64,000 bases of DNA from Streptomyces sp. NRRL F-5123 (lineage in GTDB: Bacteria > Actinomycetota > Actinomycetes > Streptomycetales > Streptomycetaceae), in assembly GCF_000721495.1 (NCBI RefSeq), contig NZ_JOHY01000058.1:1-64000 (forward strand), read 5' to 3'. The position numbers and the translations under genes were made by a program. Positions 17,705 to 25,970 of this stretch are shown one piece after another (position 1 is the first letter of the stretch; every line of letters begins with the position of its first letter). Below the pieces are notes generated by a model, which was not told the DNA's origin, ran no database searches, and saw only the letters and a list, made by a program, of their open reading frames with translations.

Positions 17705-18229
17705 TCAGGCCACCGGCTCGCGCTCCGCGCGCAGGGCGACGGCCAGCTGGGCGCGGCGGCTGATCGACAGCTTGCGGTAGATGCGGGTGATGTGCTGCTC
17801 CACGGCCCGCGGCGACACCGTGAGCCGCTCGGCGATCTGCCGGTTGGTCAGCCCTTCGAGCATCATGCGGGAGACCCGCCACTCGTGGGCGCTCAGCCGG
17901 CCGAGCATGTCCGCGCCGTCCACGGCGCGCGCACCGCGGGGCCGCGCGGGCCGTTCCCGCGCCTCGGTGCCGAGCAGGTCGTCCATGCTCTGCACGGTGA
18001 CGCTCAGGGTCAGGCGCTCCTGGGTGTACGGGTCGGCGGCGAGCACCTGGTGGACCGTCTCCCGGTCCGCGGCATCGATGACCAGGACCTCGCGGCACCC
18101 CTCCTCCAGGATGCCTCCGTCGAGCAGAACCCCCTGGTGGAACAGTCTTCGCCAGTAACCCTGGTGTGCCGACCGGAGCCCGTGTAAGCGGCCGTCCTCC
18201 AGGAACACGCGGCTGACAAGGAATCGCAC
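17705..18229 (-). CDS. YCII-domain/LuxR-HTH fusion regulator (copy 2)
   Basis: This protein has the same architecture as the protein at 10795-11334: a YCII-like N-terminal domain (FLVSRVFLEDGRLHGLR through GVLLDGGILEEGCREVLVI) and a C-terminal LuxR HTH (LSAHEWRVSRMMLEGLTNRQ, VSPRAVEQHITRIYRKL). It has 174 residues from GTG 18229, which follows GGAAGGCGG. Codon 15 is TTA (complement 18185-18187), so its synthesis should depend on bldA tRNA and couple the cluster to development. It diverges from the PKS gene across 309 bases and is the likely PKS activator. Confidence 0.85.
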   Translation of the reverse strand: MRFLVSRVFLEDGRLHGLRSAHQGYWRRLFHQGVLLDGGILEEGCREVLVIDAADRETVHQVLAADPYTQERLTLSVTVQSMDDLLGTEARERPARPRGARAVDGADMLGRLSAHEWRVSRMMLEGLTNRQIAERLTVSPRAVEQHITRIYRKLSISRRAQLAVALRAEREPVA

Positions 18230-18538
18230 CGTTTCCGCCTTCCGACGAGTTGTCGATGTCCGCACGGCGGTCTGCCCGCCGAGGAGTGTGGTGTCGTCTT
18301 ACATTGCGATGCAAGTTTGCCCTGCGGTTCAATATTATGCGACCCCCGTCACGTGTGGTAACGGACCGGATGCGTAACCGGCTCCCAGGGGGGTCATGTC
18401 GGGACGAAAAGGGCGCAGCGGGAGAGCGGGAAGTCACCCTGAAGGGCAATCTTGACCTCAGGTGCACTTTTGCATCAGAATCACCGACGCGAGGCCTGAG
18501 TTCCCCTGTTTCCCTTCTCCTCAGATGGGTTCTGCCGC
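18230..18538. promoter_or_regulatory. Divergent control region between YCII-LuxR 2 and the PKS
   Basis: These 309 bases are AT-richer than their surroundings and must hold both promoters. An 11-base palindrome TTGCGATGCAA lies at 18304-18314. The heptamer TTGCATC appears there on the minus strand and again on the plus strand at 18470-18476, an inverted pair that could be a regulator site. A TTGACC at 18451-18456 with CAGAAT at 18476-18481 is a weak PKS promoter candidate. Confidence 0.5.
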
Positions 18539-21500
18539 ATGAACACTCTTGCCCGTAAGTCATCGATCGCCGTGGTGGGCATGGGATGCCGCTTCCCGCA
18601 GGCAGCGACGGTCGACCAGTACTGGCGGAACCTCGCCTCGAACACCGACTGCGTCAGCCCGATCCCGCCGGACAGGTTCGACATCGACACCTGCTACTCC
18701 GCCGTGCCGCGTACGCCCGGCCGCACGGTCTCCCGCTTCGGCGGCTTCCTGGACGACCCCTTCGCCTTCGACCCGGCCTTCTTCGGCGTCGCCCCCTCCG
18801 AGGCGGCCATGCTCGACCCGCAGCACCGGCTGCTGCTCACGGTGGTGTGGGAGGCGCTCGAGGACGCAGGTATCGTCCCGGACTCCCTGGCGGGCAGCCG
18901 TACCGGCGTCTTCGTCGGGCAGGCGACCGCCGAGTACTCCCGACGGGACACCCCCGAGACGTACAGCCTGCGGGACGTGGCCGGGAGCCACCTGCGCTCC
19001 ATGGCCACCGGGCGCGTCTCCTACGCCCTCGACCTGCGGGGCCCGAACCTCCTCGTGGACACGGCGTGCTCCTCGTCCCTGGTGGCCGTGCACACCGCGT
19101 GCCAGAGCCTGCGGACGGGCGAGTCGGACCTCGCCGTCGCCGGCGGGGTCAACGTCGTCCTCTCGCCGTTGGACGCCATCGCGTACTCGCAGGCCTGCAT
19201 GCTCTCCCCGGACGGGCGCTGCAAGTTCGGGGCCGACGACGCCGACGGTTTCGTACGCAGCGAGGGCGTCGGCGTCGTCCTGCTCAAGCGGCTCGCCGAC
19301 GCAGAGCGCGACGGCGACCGCGTCCTTGCCGTGCTCCTCGGCAGCTCCGTGGTCAACGACGGCCGAGGCAGCGGGCTGCTGCTCAAGCCCGCCGTCTCCG
19401 GCCAGGTGGACATGGTGCGCACCGCCTGCCGGCAGGCGGGCATCGAACCGGCCGACCTGGACTACGTCGAGGCGCACGGGACCGGCACCACCGCCGGCGA
19501 CAGCGTCGAGCTGACCGCCCTCGCCGAGGCTGTGCGGGACCGGCGCACCGCTGGACGGCCGCTGCGTACCGGCTCGGTGAAGAGCAACATCGGCCACACC
19601 GAGGCGGCCGCCGGCATGGCGGGCCTGATCAAGGCGATCCTGGTCGTCCGGCACGGACTGATCCCGGCATCCCTGCACGCCGCCCGACCGCACCCGCTGC
19701 TCACCCGGGGCGACATGCCCGTCGAGGTCGTCACCGCCAACACCCCGCTGGCGCCGGCCGGCGACCGCGCTCTGGTGGGGGTCAGCTCGTTCGGCCTCTC
19801 CGGCACGAACGCCCATGTCGTCGTCAGCGCCCACGCCCCCGTCACCGCCCCCGTCACCGCCCCGGCCACCCCGTTCACCGGGGACGGCACCCACCTGCTG
19901 GTCCTCAGCGCCCGCTCACGGCGCTCCCTGGCCGCGCTGGCCGCGGCCTATGCCGACTTCCTCGGCCCCGACGGCGCCGGCCGCGCCCACCCGCCCGCCG
20001 ACGTCTGTGCCGCCGCCGCCCTGCGGCGCGGTCACCACCCGTACCGGCTCTGGGTCACCGGAGACGGCCACGACGACCTCGCCGCGGGCCTGCGGGCGGT
20101 GGCCGAGTGCCGGGAGGCGGACAACGCCGGGACCGGGGAGGCCGGCTTCGGCTCGGCGCCCCGTACGGTCTTCGTCTTCCCCGGCCAGGGATCGCAGTGG
20201 GCGGGCATGGGCCGCACCCTGCTGGAGTCCTCGCCCGCCTTCCGCAGGACGCTGCGCGCGTGCGACGCGGCGGTGCGCGGTGAGACGGGCCGGTCGGTCA
20301 TCGATGTACTGACCGGGCCGGACGAGGACTTCCCCACGGACGTCGCGTCTGTGCAGCCCGTCCTGTGGGCGGTGCAGACGGCGCTGGCGGAGCACTGGCA
20401 GGCCATGGGCGTCCGGCCCGACGCCTGTGTCGGCCACAGCATGGGAGAGGTCGCCGCCGCCGCTGCCTCCGGGGCGCTGGCGCTGTCCGACGCGGCCGCC
20501 GTGATCTGCCGGCGCAGCCGCCTCATGGCGCGGACGGCCGGTCACGGCGGCATGCTCGTCACAGAGCTGGCCCCGGACGCCGCCGCCGAACTCGTACGCG
20601 CCGAGGGCGCTGCCGTGTGCGTCGCCGCGGAGAACGCCCCCGACTCCACCGTGCTGGCCGGCGACCGGGCGGCCCTGGAGCGGATCGCCGGACACCTGGA
20701 GGAGCGCGGCCTCTTCCACCAGGCGGTGCCGGTGGACGTCGCCTCGCACTCGCCCGCGATGGACCGGCTGCGCACCCCCCTGCTGGAGGCGCTGGCGGAC
20801 CTGCGGCCCCGTGACCCCGACGTCCCGATGCACTCCTCGGTCCGCTGCGGGGCGGTCGGCGGCACGCCGCTGGACGCCGCGTACTGGATGGACAACCTGC
20901 GTCGGCCCGTCCGCTTCCGGGAGAGCGTGCAGCAGCTGGCCGAGGAAGCGGACTCGGTCTTCGTCGAGATCAGCCCCCACCCCGTGCTCACCGCCGCCGT
21001 ACGGGCGACGCTCCACGACGCGGACGCCACGGTCGCGGTGACGGGCTCCACGCGGCGGGGCCACGACGAGCGGTCCGCCCTGACCCGCGCGCTCGGGCGG
21101 CACTTCGCCCACGGCGGCGCCGTCGACTGGGAGCGCTGGTACGGCGGCGCCGCCCCGCACGTACCGCTGCCCTTCTACCAGTGGGACGAACTGCACCTGC
21201 GGAACGACCCGGCGGGCGCGGCCGGGTCCGCCTCCGCAGACGCCGGGCACACCGAGGACTTCCCGCTCGACTCCCGCGTCACCGGCGTCGGTTCGCACGG
21301 CTTCGCCCCCGTGCCGCCGGTCGTCCACATCGCCGTCCTGCACGCCGCGGCCCGCACGGCCCGCGGCGGGGAGGAGGTCGTCGTCGCGGACGCCCGGGTC
21401 GGCGACACCTGGCCGGAGATACCCCCCGGGGGCGAGCTGACGCTGCGTGCGGAGATCGCCGGCGGTACGGCCACGGTGCGGGCGCTGTCCGGGAAGGCCC

Positions 21501-22507
21501 ACGAGCCGTCCGGCGCACCGTGCCTGACCGCTTCGGTGCGGCCGGCGTCAGGGGCGCCGGCCGACGCGGACGTCGAGAAGGCGCTGGGCCGCTGCCGCTC
21601 CTACTGGTCGGGTGCGATGTTCCTGCGGTACGTCCGGGAGCGCGGGTACGAGATCGCGCCCGCCTACCGAACGGTGCAGGCGCTGTGGCGGCGCGACGGC
21701 GAGGCCGTCGCCCTGCTGCACCGGCCGGAGACACCCCGGCACGCGGGGTGGGAGGCCTGCCTGCTGCCCGTCCTGGCGGCGCTGCCCGGCGGGGCCGGCT
21801 CCCATGTCACCTACCGGCCAGAGGTGTTCGGCTACTCCCGCTTCCTGGCCGAGCTGCCGGAGACGTTCTGGGTGCACGTCCTCTTGAAGGAGTCGGCCTC
21901 GGGCGCGACGACGACCGCCGACGTGGTGGTGGCGGCGCCCGACGGGCGGCGGACCCTGGCCGAATTCCGCGGCGTCACCCTGCGGCGGGTGCAGGACCGC
22001 GCGGGCGCGCCGGACCTGTTACCCGCCCTGGCGGCCCGGCTGCTGCCGGACGCCGCCGCCCGCCTGGCCAGAACGGTGGACACCGGCCGGCGCACCGTCG
22101 CCACCTGGCTGGCGGCCCGGCTGGCGCCGGACGGCCGCGTCCCGGTACCGCCCGGCGAGCGGTTCCGCCGCGCGCGGGTCGCGCCGCCCCGCCGGCCGCC
22201 GGCCGCGCCGCCCCGGCGTACGCCCGCGGTGGCGGTGCCGGCCGTGCGCAGGGCCCCGATCGTCCCCGCGCCGCCCGCTCGCCGTCCCCAGGACGCGGCG
22301 CCCGGTGACACGGGGGTGCTCATCCGGAGCGCGGCACGGCTGCTGGGCGTGCCCCCCGAGCACATCGACGAACGCCGCCCCCTGCGTGACTACGGCCTGG
22401 ACTCCCTGATGGCACTTCAGCTCCGGGCCGAACTGCGCGGACACGGGATCGAGATCACGCCGAGCCGGCTGGTGGGCGCGGAAAGCCCCGCACAGCTGAC
22501 CAGGTGA
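18539..22507 (+). CDS. Iterative type I polyketide synthase, KS-AT-DH-like-ACP (orsellinic-acid-synthase type)
   Basis: Single-module PKS of 1,322 residues. KS at 8-430 has C177 (DTACSSS), H313 and H353. AT at 543-830 has S634 (GHSMGE) and VASHSP (734-739), as in bacterial iterative and MAS-type synthases. A DH-like domain spans about 905-1180; where active DHs have the catalytic His it reads LDSRVTG, with Ser912. A Pro/Arg-rich linker follows, then an ACP with S1289 (GLDSL). No KR, ER or TE is seen. Size and layout resemble bacterial orsellinate synthases such as AviM and CalO5. A non-reduced aromatic tetraketide is expected. Codon 1161 is TTA (22019-22021). Release would need a separate acyltransferase or hydrolysis. 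Confidence 0.92.
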   Translation: MNTLARKSSIAVVGMGCRFPQAATVDQYWRNLASNTDCVSPIPPDRFDIDTCYSAVPRTPGRTVSRFGGFLDDPFAFDPAFFGVAPSEAAMLDPQHRLLLTVVWEALEDAGIVPDSLAGSRTGVFVGQATAEYSRRDTPETYSLRDVAGSHLRSMATGRVSYALDLRGPNLLVDTACSSSLVAVHTACQSLRTGESDLAVAGGVNVVLSPLDAIAYSQACMLSPDGRCKFGADDADGFVRSEGVGVVLLKRLADAERDGDRVLAVLLGSSVVNDGRGSGLLLKPAVSGQVDMVRTACRQAGIEPADLDYVEAHGTGTTAGDSVELTALAEAVRDRRTAGRPLRTGSVKSNIGHTEAAAGMAGLIKAILVVRHGLIPASLHAARPHPLLTRGDMPVEVVTANTPLAPAGDRALVGVSSFGLSGTNAHVVVSAHAPVTAPVTAPATPFTGDGTHLLVLSARSRRSLAALAAAYADFLGPDGAGRAHPPADVCAAAALRRGHHPYRLWVTGDGHDDLAAGLRAVAECREADNAGTGEAGFGSAPRTVFVFPGQGSQWAGMGRTLLESSPAFRRTLRACDAAVRGETGRSVIDVLTGPDEDFPTDVASVQPVLWAVQTALAEHWQAMGVRPDACVGHSMGEVAAAAASGALALSDAAAVICRRSRLMARTAGHGGMLVTELAPDAAAELVRAEGAAVCVAAENAPDSTVLAGDRAALERIAGHLEERGLFHQAVPVDVASHSPAMDRLRTPLLEALADLRPRDPDVPMHSSVRCGAVGGTPLDAAYWMDNLRRPVRFRESVQQLAEEADSVFVEISPHPVLTAAVRATLHDADATVAVTGSTRRGHDERSALTRALGRHFAHGGAVDWERWYGGAAPHVPLPFYQWDELHLRNDPAGAAGSASADAGHTEDFPLDSRVTGVGSHGFAPVPPVVHIAVLHAAARTARGGEEVVVADARVGDTWPEIPPGGELTLRAEIAGGTATVRALSGKAHEPSGAPCLTASVRPASGAPADADVEKALGRCRSYWSGAMFLRYVRERGYEIAPAYRTVQALWRRDGEAVALLHRPETPRHAGWEACLLPVLAALPGGAGSHVTYRPEVFGYSRFLAELPETFWVHVLLKESASGATTTADVVVAAPDGRRTLAEFRGVTLRRVQDRAGAPDLLPALAARLLPDAAARLARTVDTGRRTVATWLAARLAPDGRVPVPPGERFRRARVAPPRRPPAAPPRRTPAVAVPAVRRAPIVPAPPARRPQDAAPGDTGVLIRSAARLLGVPPEHIDERRPLRDYGLDSLMALQLRAELRGHGIEITPSRLVGAESPAQLTR

Positions 22508-22522
22508 CCCGCCGTTGAGCGA

Positions 22523-22563
22523 CCCGGCCGGCCGACGGGGCCGCCTTCCCGCGGCCGGCCGGG
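22523..22563 (+). terminator. Terminator after the PKS
   Basis: Twelve-base arms CCCGGCCGGCCG (22523-22534) and its complement (22552-22563) form a hairpin 16 bases after the PKS stop. Confidence 0.6.
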
Positions 22564-22626
22564 CCAACGGCCGTACACGTACGGCGTCCGGACATCGTCG
22601 ATCATGAACTCGCAGGCATTCATGCA

Positions 22627-22650
22627 CTGTGGTACAACTATTTATCACAG
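22627..22650. promoter_or_regulatory. Candidate operator upstream of the TetR gene
   Basis: CTGTGGTA and TATCACAG are 8-base arms with one mismatch, separated by 8 bases, inside a locally AT-rich stretch 91 bases before the TetR start. Size and position fit an autoregulatory TetR site. It could also affect the end of the PKS unit. Confidence 0.5.
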
Positions 22651-22740
22651 GTAACCGACGATGGGTCTGGCGAAGGCTGGCTTCACCGGGCGCGGCAGGC
22701 GCGAAGGCGACAGGCGGCCCCCGCCGGAGCAGGAGCAGAC

Positions 22741-23367
22741 ATGACCGACCCCTTCGACGCGCCATCACCACCTGTTGGGCGTCGCGAGCGGAACAAGCTG
22801 AGGGTCAAGAACCGGCTGTACGACGCTGCGTTGAGGCTGTTCGTGGAGAAGGGGTACGAGCAGACCTCCGTCGACGAGATCGCGGAGGAGGCCGACGTGG
22901 CCCGCCGCACCTTCTTCAACTACTACCAGCGCAAGGAAGACCTGATCGACGCCTGGGGCGAGCGCCGCAGGTCGCACCTGGAAGCCCGCCTCCAGGAGCC
23001 GGACGGCGCCTCCCCGCGCTCCGTCCAGCTGTCACTGGAACGCTGTATGAACGTCCTGGCCGACGTCAACGAGAGCGAGCGCGGACTGACGCGGGTGATG
23101 CTCTCGGCGTGGGTCAAGGCAGGCCGCCCCATGGACGAGGAGCCCTTCGCGGCCCACATATTCAGCGACATCCTGGAAGAGGCCAAGCGGCGCGGCGAGA
23201 TCCCGGAGAAGGTGAACACCCGGGGCGCCGGCTACCTCCTCCGCGACGGCTACCTCGGCGTCCTCTACCGCTGGTCCCGCCCCGGCGACAAGCCGCTCGA
23301 CCTGCAGGCGGAACTCCTCCTCGTGTGCGACCTGGTGCTGCACGGCATGACCGCACGCCAGGGCTGA
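22741..23367 (+). CDS. TetR-family regulator
   Basis: The 208-residue protein has a TetR DNA-binding domain at about 20-65 (ALRLFVEKGYEQTSVDEIAE, then RRTFFNYYQRKEDLIDAWGE) and an all-helical ligand domain. ATG 22741 follows GGAGCAGGAGCAGAC. It is followed after 114 bases by a 2OG-Fe(II) oxygenase gene on the same strand. A hairpin lies between them, so co-transcription is not assured. It may sense the cluster product and control export or tailoring genes; the ligand is unknown. Confidence 0.9.
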   Translation: MTDPFDAPSPPVGRRERNKLRVKNRLYDAALRLFVEKGYEQTSVDEIAEEADVARRTFFNYYQRKEDLIDAWGERRRSHLEARLQEPDGASPRSVQLSLERCMNVLADVNESERGLTRVMLSAWVKAGRPMDEEPFAAHIFSDILEEAKRRGEIPEKVNTRGAGYLLRDGYLGVLYRWSRPGDKPLDLQAELLLVCDLVLHGMTARQG

Positions 23368-23370
23368 GAT

Positions 23371-23407
23371 CCGGAGCGCGGGTACGGCTCTCCGTACGGC
23401 GCTCCGG
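23371..23407 (+). terminator. Terminator after the TetR gene
   Basis: CCGGAGCGC (23371-23379) pairs with GCGCTCCGG (23399-23407), and an inner GTACGG/CCGTAC pair extends the stem around a CTCT loop. It starts four bases after the stop. Confidence 0.65.
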
Positions 23408-23481
23408 CCTGCCCGTCCCTACGGTGACGGAACCGGCAGCCGGACCCCCGGCTGCGCCCTCACACGACACGGGACGGCACC

Positions 23482-24102
23482 ATGCTGAACACGAACGCGG
23501 CCTTCTCCCGGCCACAGAGCGGGATCGGGGCCCACATCGCGGAGGACCTCATCTCCCCCCGGGACATCGCGCGGCTGGAGGAGGAATTCCCCGCCGCGGA
23601 GCTCTTCCAGCACGTCGTCGTGGACACCCCCCTCAAGCATTTCCAGCTGAGCTCGCTGTGGCTGCACCGCGACGGCGCACACCTGACCACGGCCGAGCAC
23701 CTGACACCCCTGTGGGCCGGACTGCTCGACGAGCTGACAGGGCCGGACCTGCTCAAACGCCTCGGCGAGGTCACCGACATGGACCTCACGTGCTACCCGC
23801 GCGACATCGGGCTGTTCACCCACGCCCCCGGTGAACTCATCTCCCCGCACCACGACGAGCCGGAGAAGGCCCTCACCGTGGTCCTCTACTTCAACGCGAA
23901 GTGGCCGGCCGGCGGCGGCGGGCACTTCGAGGTGCGTGCCTCGCACCACCCCACGCACCCGCCGGCGCGCTCCCTGCCCCCGGCGGCCGGCACGATCATC
24001 GCCTTCGACTCCTCCGTCTGGCACGCCACCTCCCCGGTGACCGCCGACCGGACCCTGCGCGCCGCGGTCCTCGAATTCTGGCGCACCCGCCCCCAGCGGT
24101 GA
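23482..24102 (+). CDS. 2-oxoglutarate/Fe(II)-dependent oxygenase
   Basis: The 206-residue protein resembles prolyl-4-hydroxylase-like oxygenases. The iron facial triad is visible: HxD in LISPHHDEPEKALTVVLYFN and the distal His in AFDSSVWHATSPV. The Arg of TADRTLRAAVLEFWR is suited to bind 2-oxoglutarate. It would hydroxylate, desaturate or otherwise oxidise an unactivated carbon. ATG 23482 is preceded by GGGACGGCACC. It lies downstream of the PKS and TetR genes and marks the probable right end of the cluster. The substrate could be the cluster product or an amino acid. Confidence 0.85.
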   Translation: MLNTNAAFSRPQSGIGAHIAEDLISPRDIARLEEEFPAAELFQHVVVDTPLKHFQLSSLWLHRDGAHLTTAEHLTPLWAGLLDELTGPDLLKRLGEVTDMDLTCYPRDIGLFTHAPGELISPHHDEPEKALTVVLYFNAKWPAGGGGHFEVRASHHPTHPPARSLPPAAGTIIAFDSSVWHATSPVTADRTLRAAVLEFWRTRPQR

Positions 24103-24119
24103 CCTCCGAGCCCCGCTGA

Positions 24120-24163
24120 CCCCGTCCGGTCAGGCGCCGCCGACGGCGCCGGCTCGGACGGGG
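24120..24163 (+). terminator. Terminator after the 2OG oxygenase
   Basis: CCCCGTCCG (24120-24128) pairs with CGGACGGGG (24155-24163), with additional inner pairing of GGCGCC elements, 17 bases after the stop. Confidence 0.6.
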
Positions 24164-24340
24164 CCGGACTCCTCGAAACCGCGGCAGTGCCCAGCTGGTT
24201 CAACCGGCTTGCTCGACGCGCGGCGGCATCGACCCACGCCGTCGCCGATTCGCGGGTGTGACTCCACCGGGTCGACTGCACCCTGCCTACGCCGGACGCC
24301 GCACCACGGAAGGATTTCACTGCCCGTGGACGTCGAGAGG

Positions 24341-24386
24341 CCCGGCTGTGGCGTCCCTCCGGGTGCGGAGGGACGCCACGGCCGGG
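24341..24386 (-). terminator. Strong terminator for the minus-strand gene at 24401
   Basis: Twenty-base arms (24341-24360 and 24367-24386) pair with one mismatch around a 6-base loop, 14 bases past the stop of the small membrane protein. Its presence supports that gene being real. Confidence 0.75.
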
Positions 24387-24400
24387 CGGGGGCCCGGGTG

Positions 24401-24808
24401 TCACCTCAGGTGTGCGGCGATCGCCTCCGGCGAGGGGCTGCCCAGCCGGGCGGCCCGGCCGAGGAGCGGCCGCAGCCGTGCCCCGAGGCTCCAGGACGCG
24501 CCACCGTATGCGGACAGCAGGGCGCACGAGGCGAAGACGTAGCCGGCCGTCACCCCGGTGTCGGTGATGCCGGACTCCGTCCAGGGCAGTCCGAACGCCT
24601 CGGCCGACGACCGGACGCCGAGCGCGTACAGGGCGCTGCCGACGAAGCACGGATTGCTCGGCACTCCGAAGACCGGGCCGAAGGCGATGCATGTCCCCAC
24701 CACGGCGGTGCCGACCGCGAACGCCCCCGGGCGGGAGGTCCCCACCGAGTGCCACATGCCGATCCGCTGGTGAAGGACCGGAGTGTGCACCGTTTCGGCC
24801 GCGCCCAA
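24401..24808 (-). CDS. Small membrane protein of unknown function
   Basis: About 135 residues with at least two hydrophobic segments, AFAVGTAVVGTCIAFGPVFG and VTAGYVFASCALLSAYGGA. A short cytosolic tail ends EAIAAHLR. I do not recognise the family. The start is uncertain: TTG 24808, GTG 24790 and ATG 24757 are in frame and none has a clear ribosome site. The region just upstream is IS-derived, so the N-terminus may have been lost. The strong hairpin after the stop and the coding-type third-position GC support expression. Confidence 0.5.
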   Translation of the reverse strand: MGAAETVHTPVLHQRIGMWHSVGTSRPGAFAVGTAVVGTCIAFGPVFGVPSNPCFVGSALYALGVRSSAEAFGLPWTESGITDTGVTAGYVFASCALLSAYGGASWSLGARLRPLLGRAARLGSPSPEAIAAHLR

Positions 24809-24929
24809 TTCGTCGTCGAGCGTTTTGCCGTGGATGAAACCCGGCAGTCATTTGAACGAGGCGTCGATGGCCCGGAAGCCGAAGCCGCCACGCACCTGGG
24901 GGACCGCGGCCGGGAACGGATCGCCGTAG

Positions 24930-25058
24930 ACCCCGACCGCGCAGCCGTCGTTGGAGGCGGAGAACGAGGCCCTGCGTCGCAAGGTCCGCGAGCTGGAGGA
25001 GGAGCGCGACGTCCTGCGCCCGGCGGCCAAGTATTCCGCGGGCGGGACGCGCTGGTGA
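24930..25058 (+). mobile_element. IS3-family transposase OrfA C-terminal remnant
   Basis: In frame from 24930 (a stop precedes it), the translation includes LEAENEALRRKVRELEEERD followed by VLRPAAKYSAGGTRW and a stop. This closely matches the leucine-zipper tail of IS3-family OrfA proteins, which typically end in AAKYFAGETRW. The N-terminal HTH part and OrfB are missing, so this is a fossil of an insertion. It sits exactly upstream of the truncated HINT toxin gene. Confidence 0.8.
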
Positions 25059-25176
25059 GGAGCCTTAATGCAACTACTGCCTGTCGGGGCACTCGTCAGG
25101 ACGAGCGACGGCTGAACCCGCACGTTCCGCAGCGCCGGAGCGCCCTCGCGCGAAGAGGGCCTGTTCCCCCGGCGGC

Positions 25177-25970
25177 TGCACCGCGAACAGCTTCGCCGAA
25201 GGCACCGAGGTGCTGATGGCGGACGGTACCCGCAAGGCGATCGAGGACGTGCGGGTCGGCGACCGGGGGGCCGCCACCGATCCGGTCGACGGGCGGACCG
25301 TCGCGGAACCGGTCACCGCGCTGGTCAGGGGCGACGGCGACAAGGACGTCACCGACGTCACTGTCGCCGGCCAGACCGTCACCGCGACCGACGGCCATCC
25401 TTTCCGGGTGCCGGACACCGGGGCGTGAACCGACGCGGGAAGCCTGGAGTCCGGTGACTGGCTGCGGACCAGCTCCGGCACATGGGTGCGGGTCACGGCG
25501 TACGGCACTGCAACAAGCCCCAGACCGTTTACAACCTCACGGTCGACGGTACGCACACGTACTACGTGCTCGCGGGGCCGACGTCGCTGCTCGTCCACAA
25601 CTGCCCGCCGTACGACTACGGGAAGTACCCGGAGTACCACTGGTGGCAGTACGGGCGGCGCAAGTGGCCGGAGCCGAACGGCACACTGCGCGACCTGAAG
25701 GGGCTCGCGACGGACGATGTGAACAATTCGCTCGAGAGCAAGGAGAAGCAGGCCCTGATGAAGAAGCTCCGCAAGAAACCGTACCGGGTCGTGAAGGCGC
25801 TCAACCGGCCGCGGAACGGCGTCCACGCGAGGGTCAAGGAGTACAAGCCGGCGACGGACGAGGGCAATCACAGGGTCTGGATGCTGCAGCAGTTGATGGA
25901 GGAAGGTCTGCTACCCGAGGACACGCCGATCTACGTCCACCAGATCCAGCGGTGGCAGGGGAGGCGGTGA
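25177..25970 (+). pseudogene. HINT-type polymorphic toxin, C-terminal remnant (nonsense plus frameshift)
   Basis: CTANSFAEGTEVLMADGTRK followed by IEDVRVGD and later ATDGHPFRVPDTGA is a pretoxin HINT (intein-like) domain. A TGA at 25426-25428 replaces what is normally Trp (WTDAGSLESGDWLRT continues in the same frame). A frameshift near 25500 moves the rest to the frame encoding VYNLTVDGTHTYYVLAGPTS then LLVHNC, the end of HINT. About 120 residues of toxin domain follow, ending at 25970. DEGNHRVWMLQQLMEEG and TPIYVHQI recall ParB/Srx-like folds (GxHR), but this is tentative. The long N-terminal delivery part is absent, cut where the IS remnant lies. Confidence 0.75.

Noticed and set aside
18539..22507. 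PKS with a methylmalonyl-specific AT because of the VASHSP motif
   Set aside because: YASH-type rules come from modular PKS. Bacterial iterative synthases with VASHSP commonly use malonyl-CoA, so specificity was left open.
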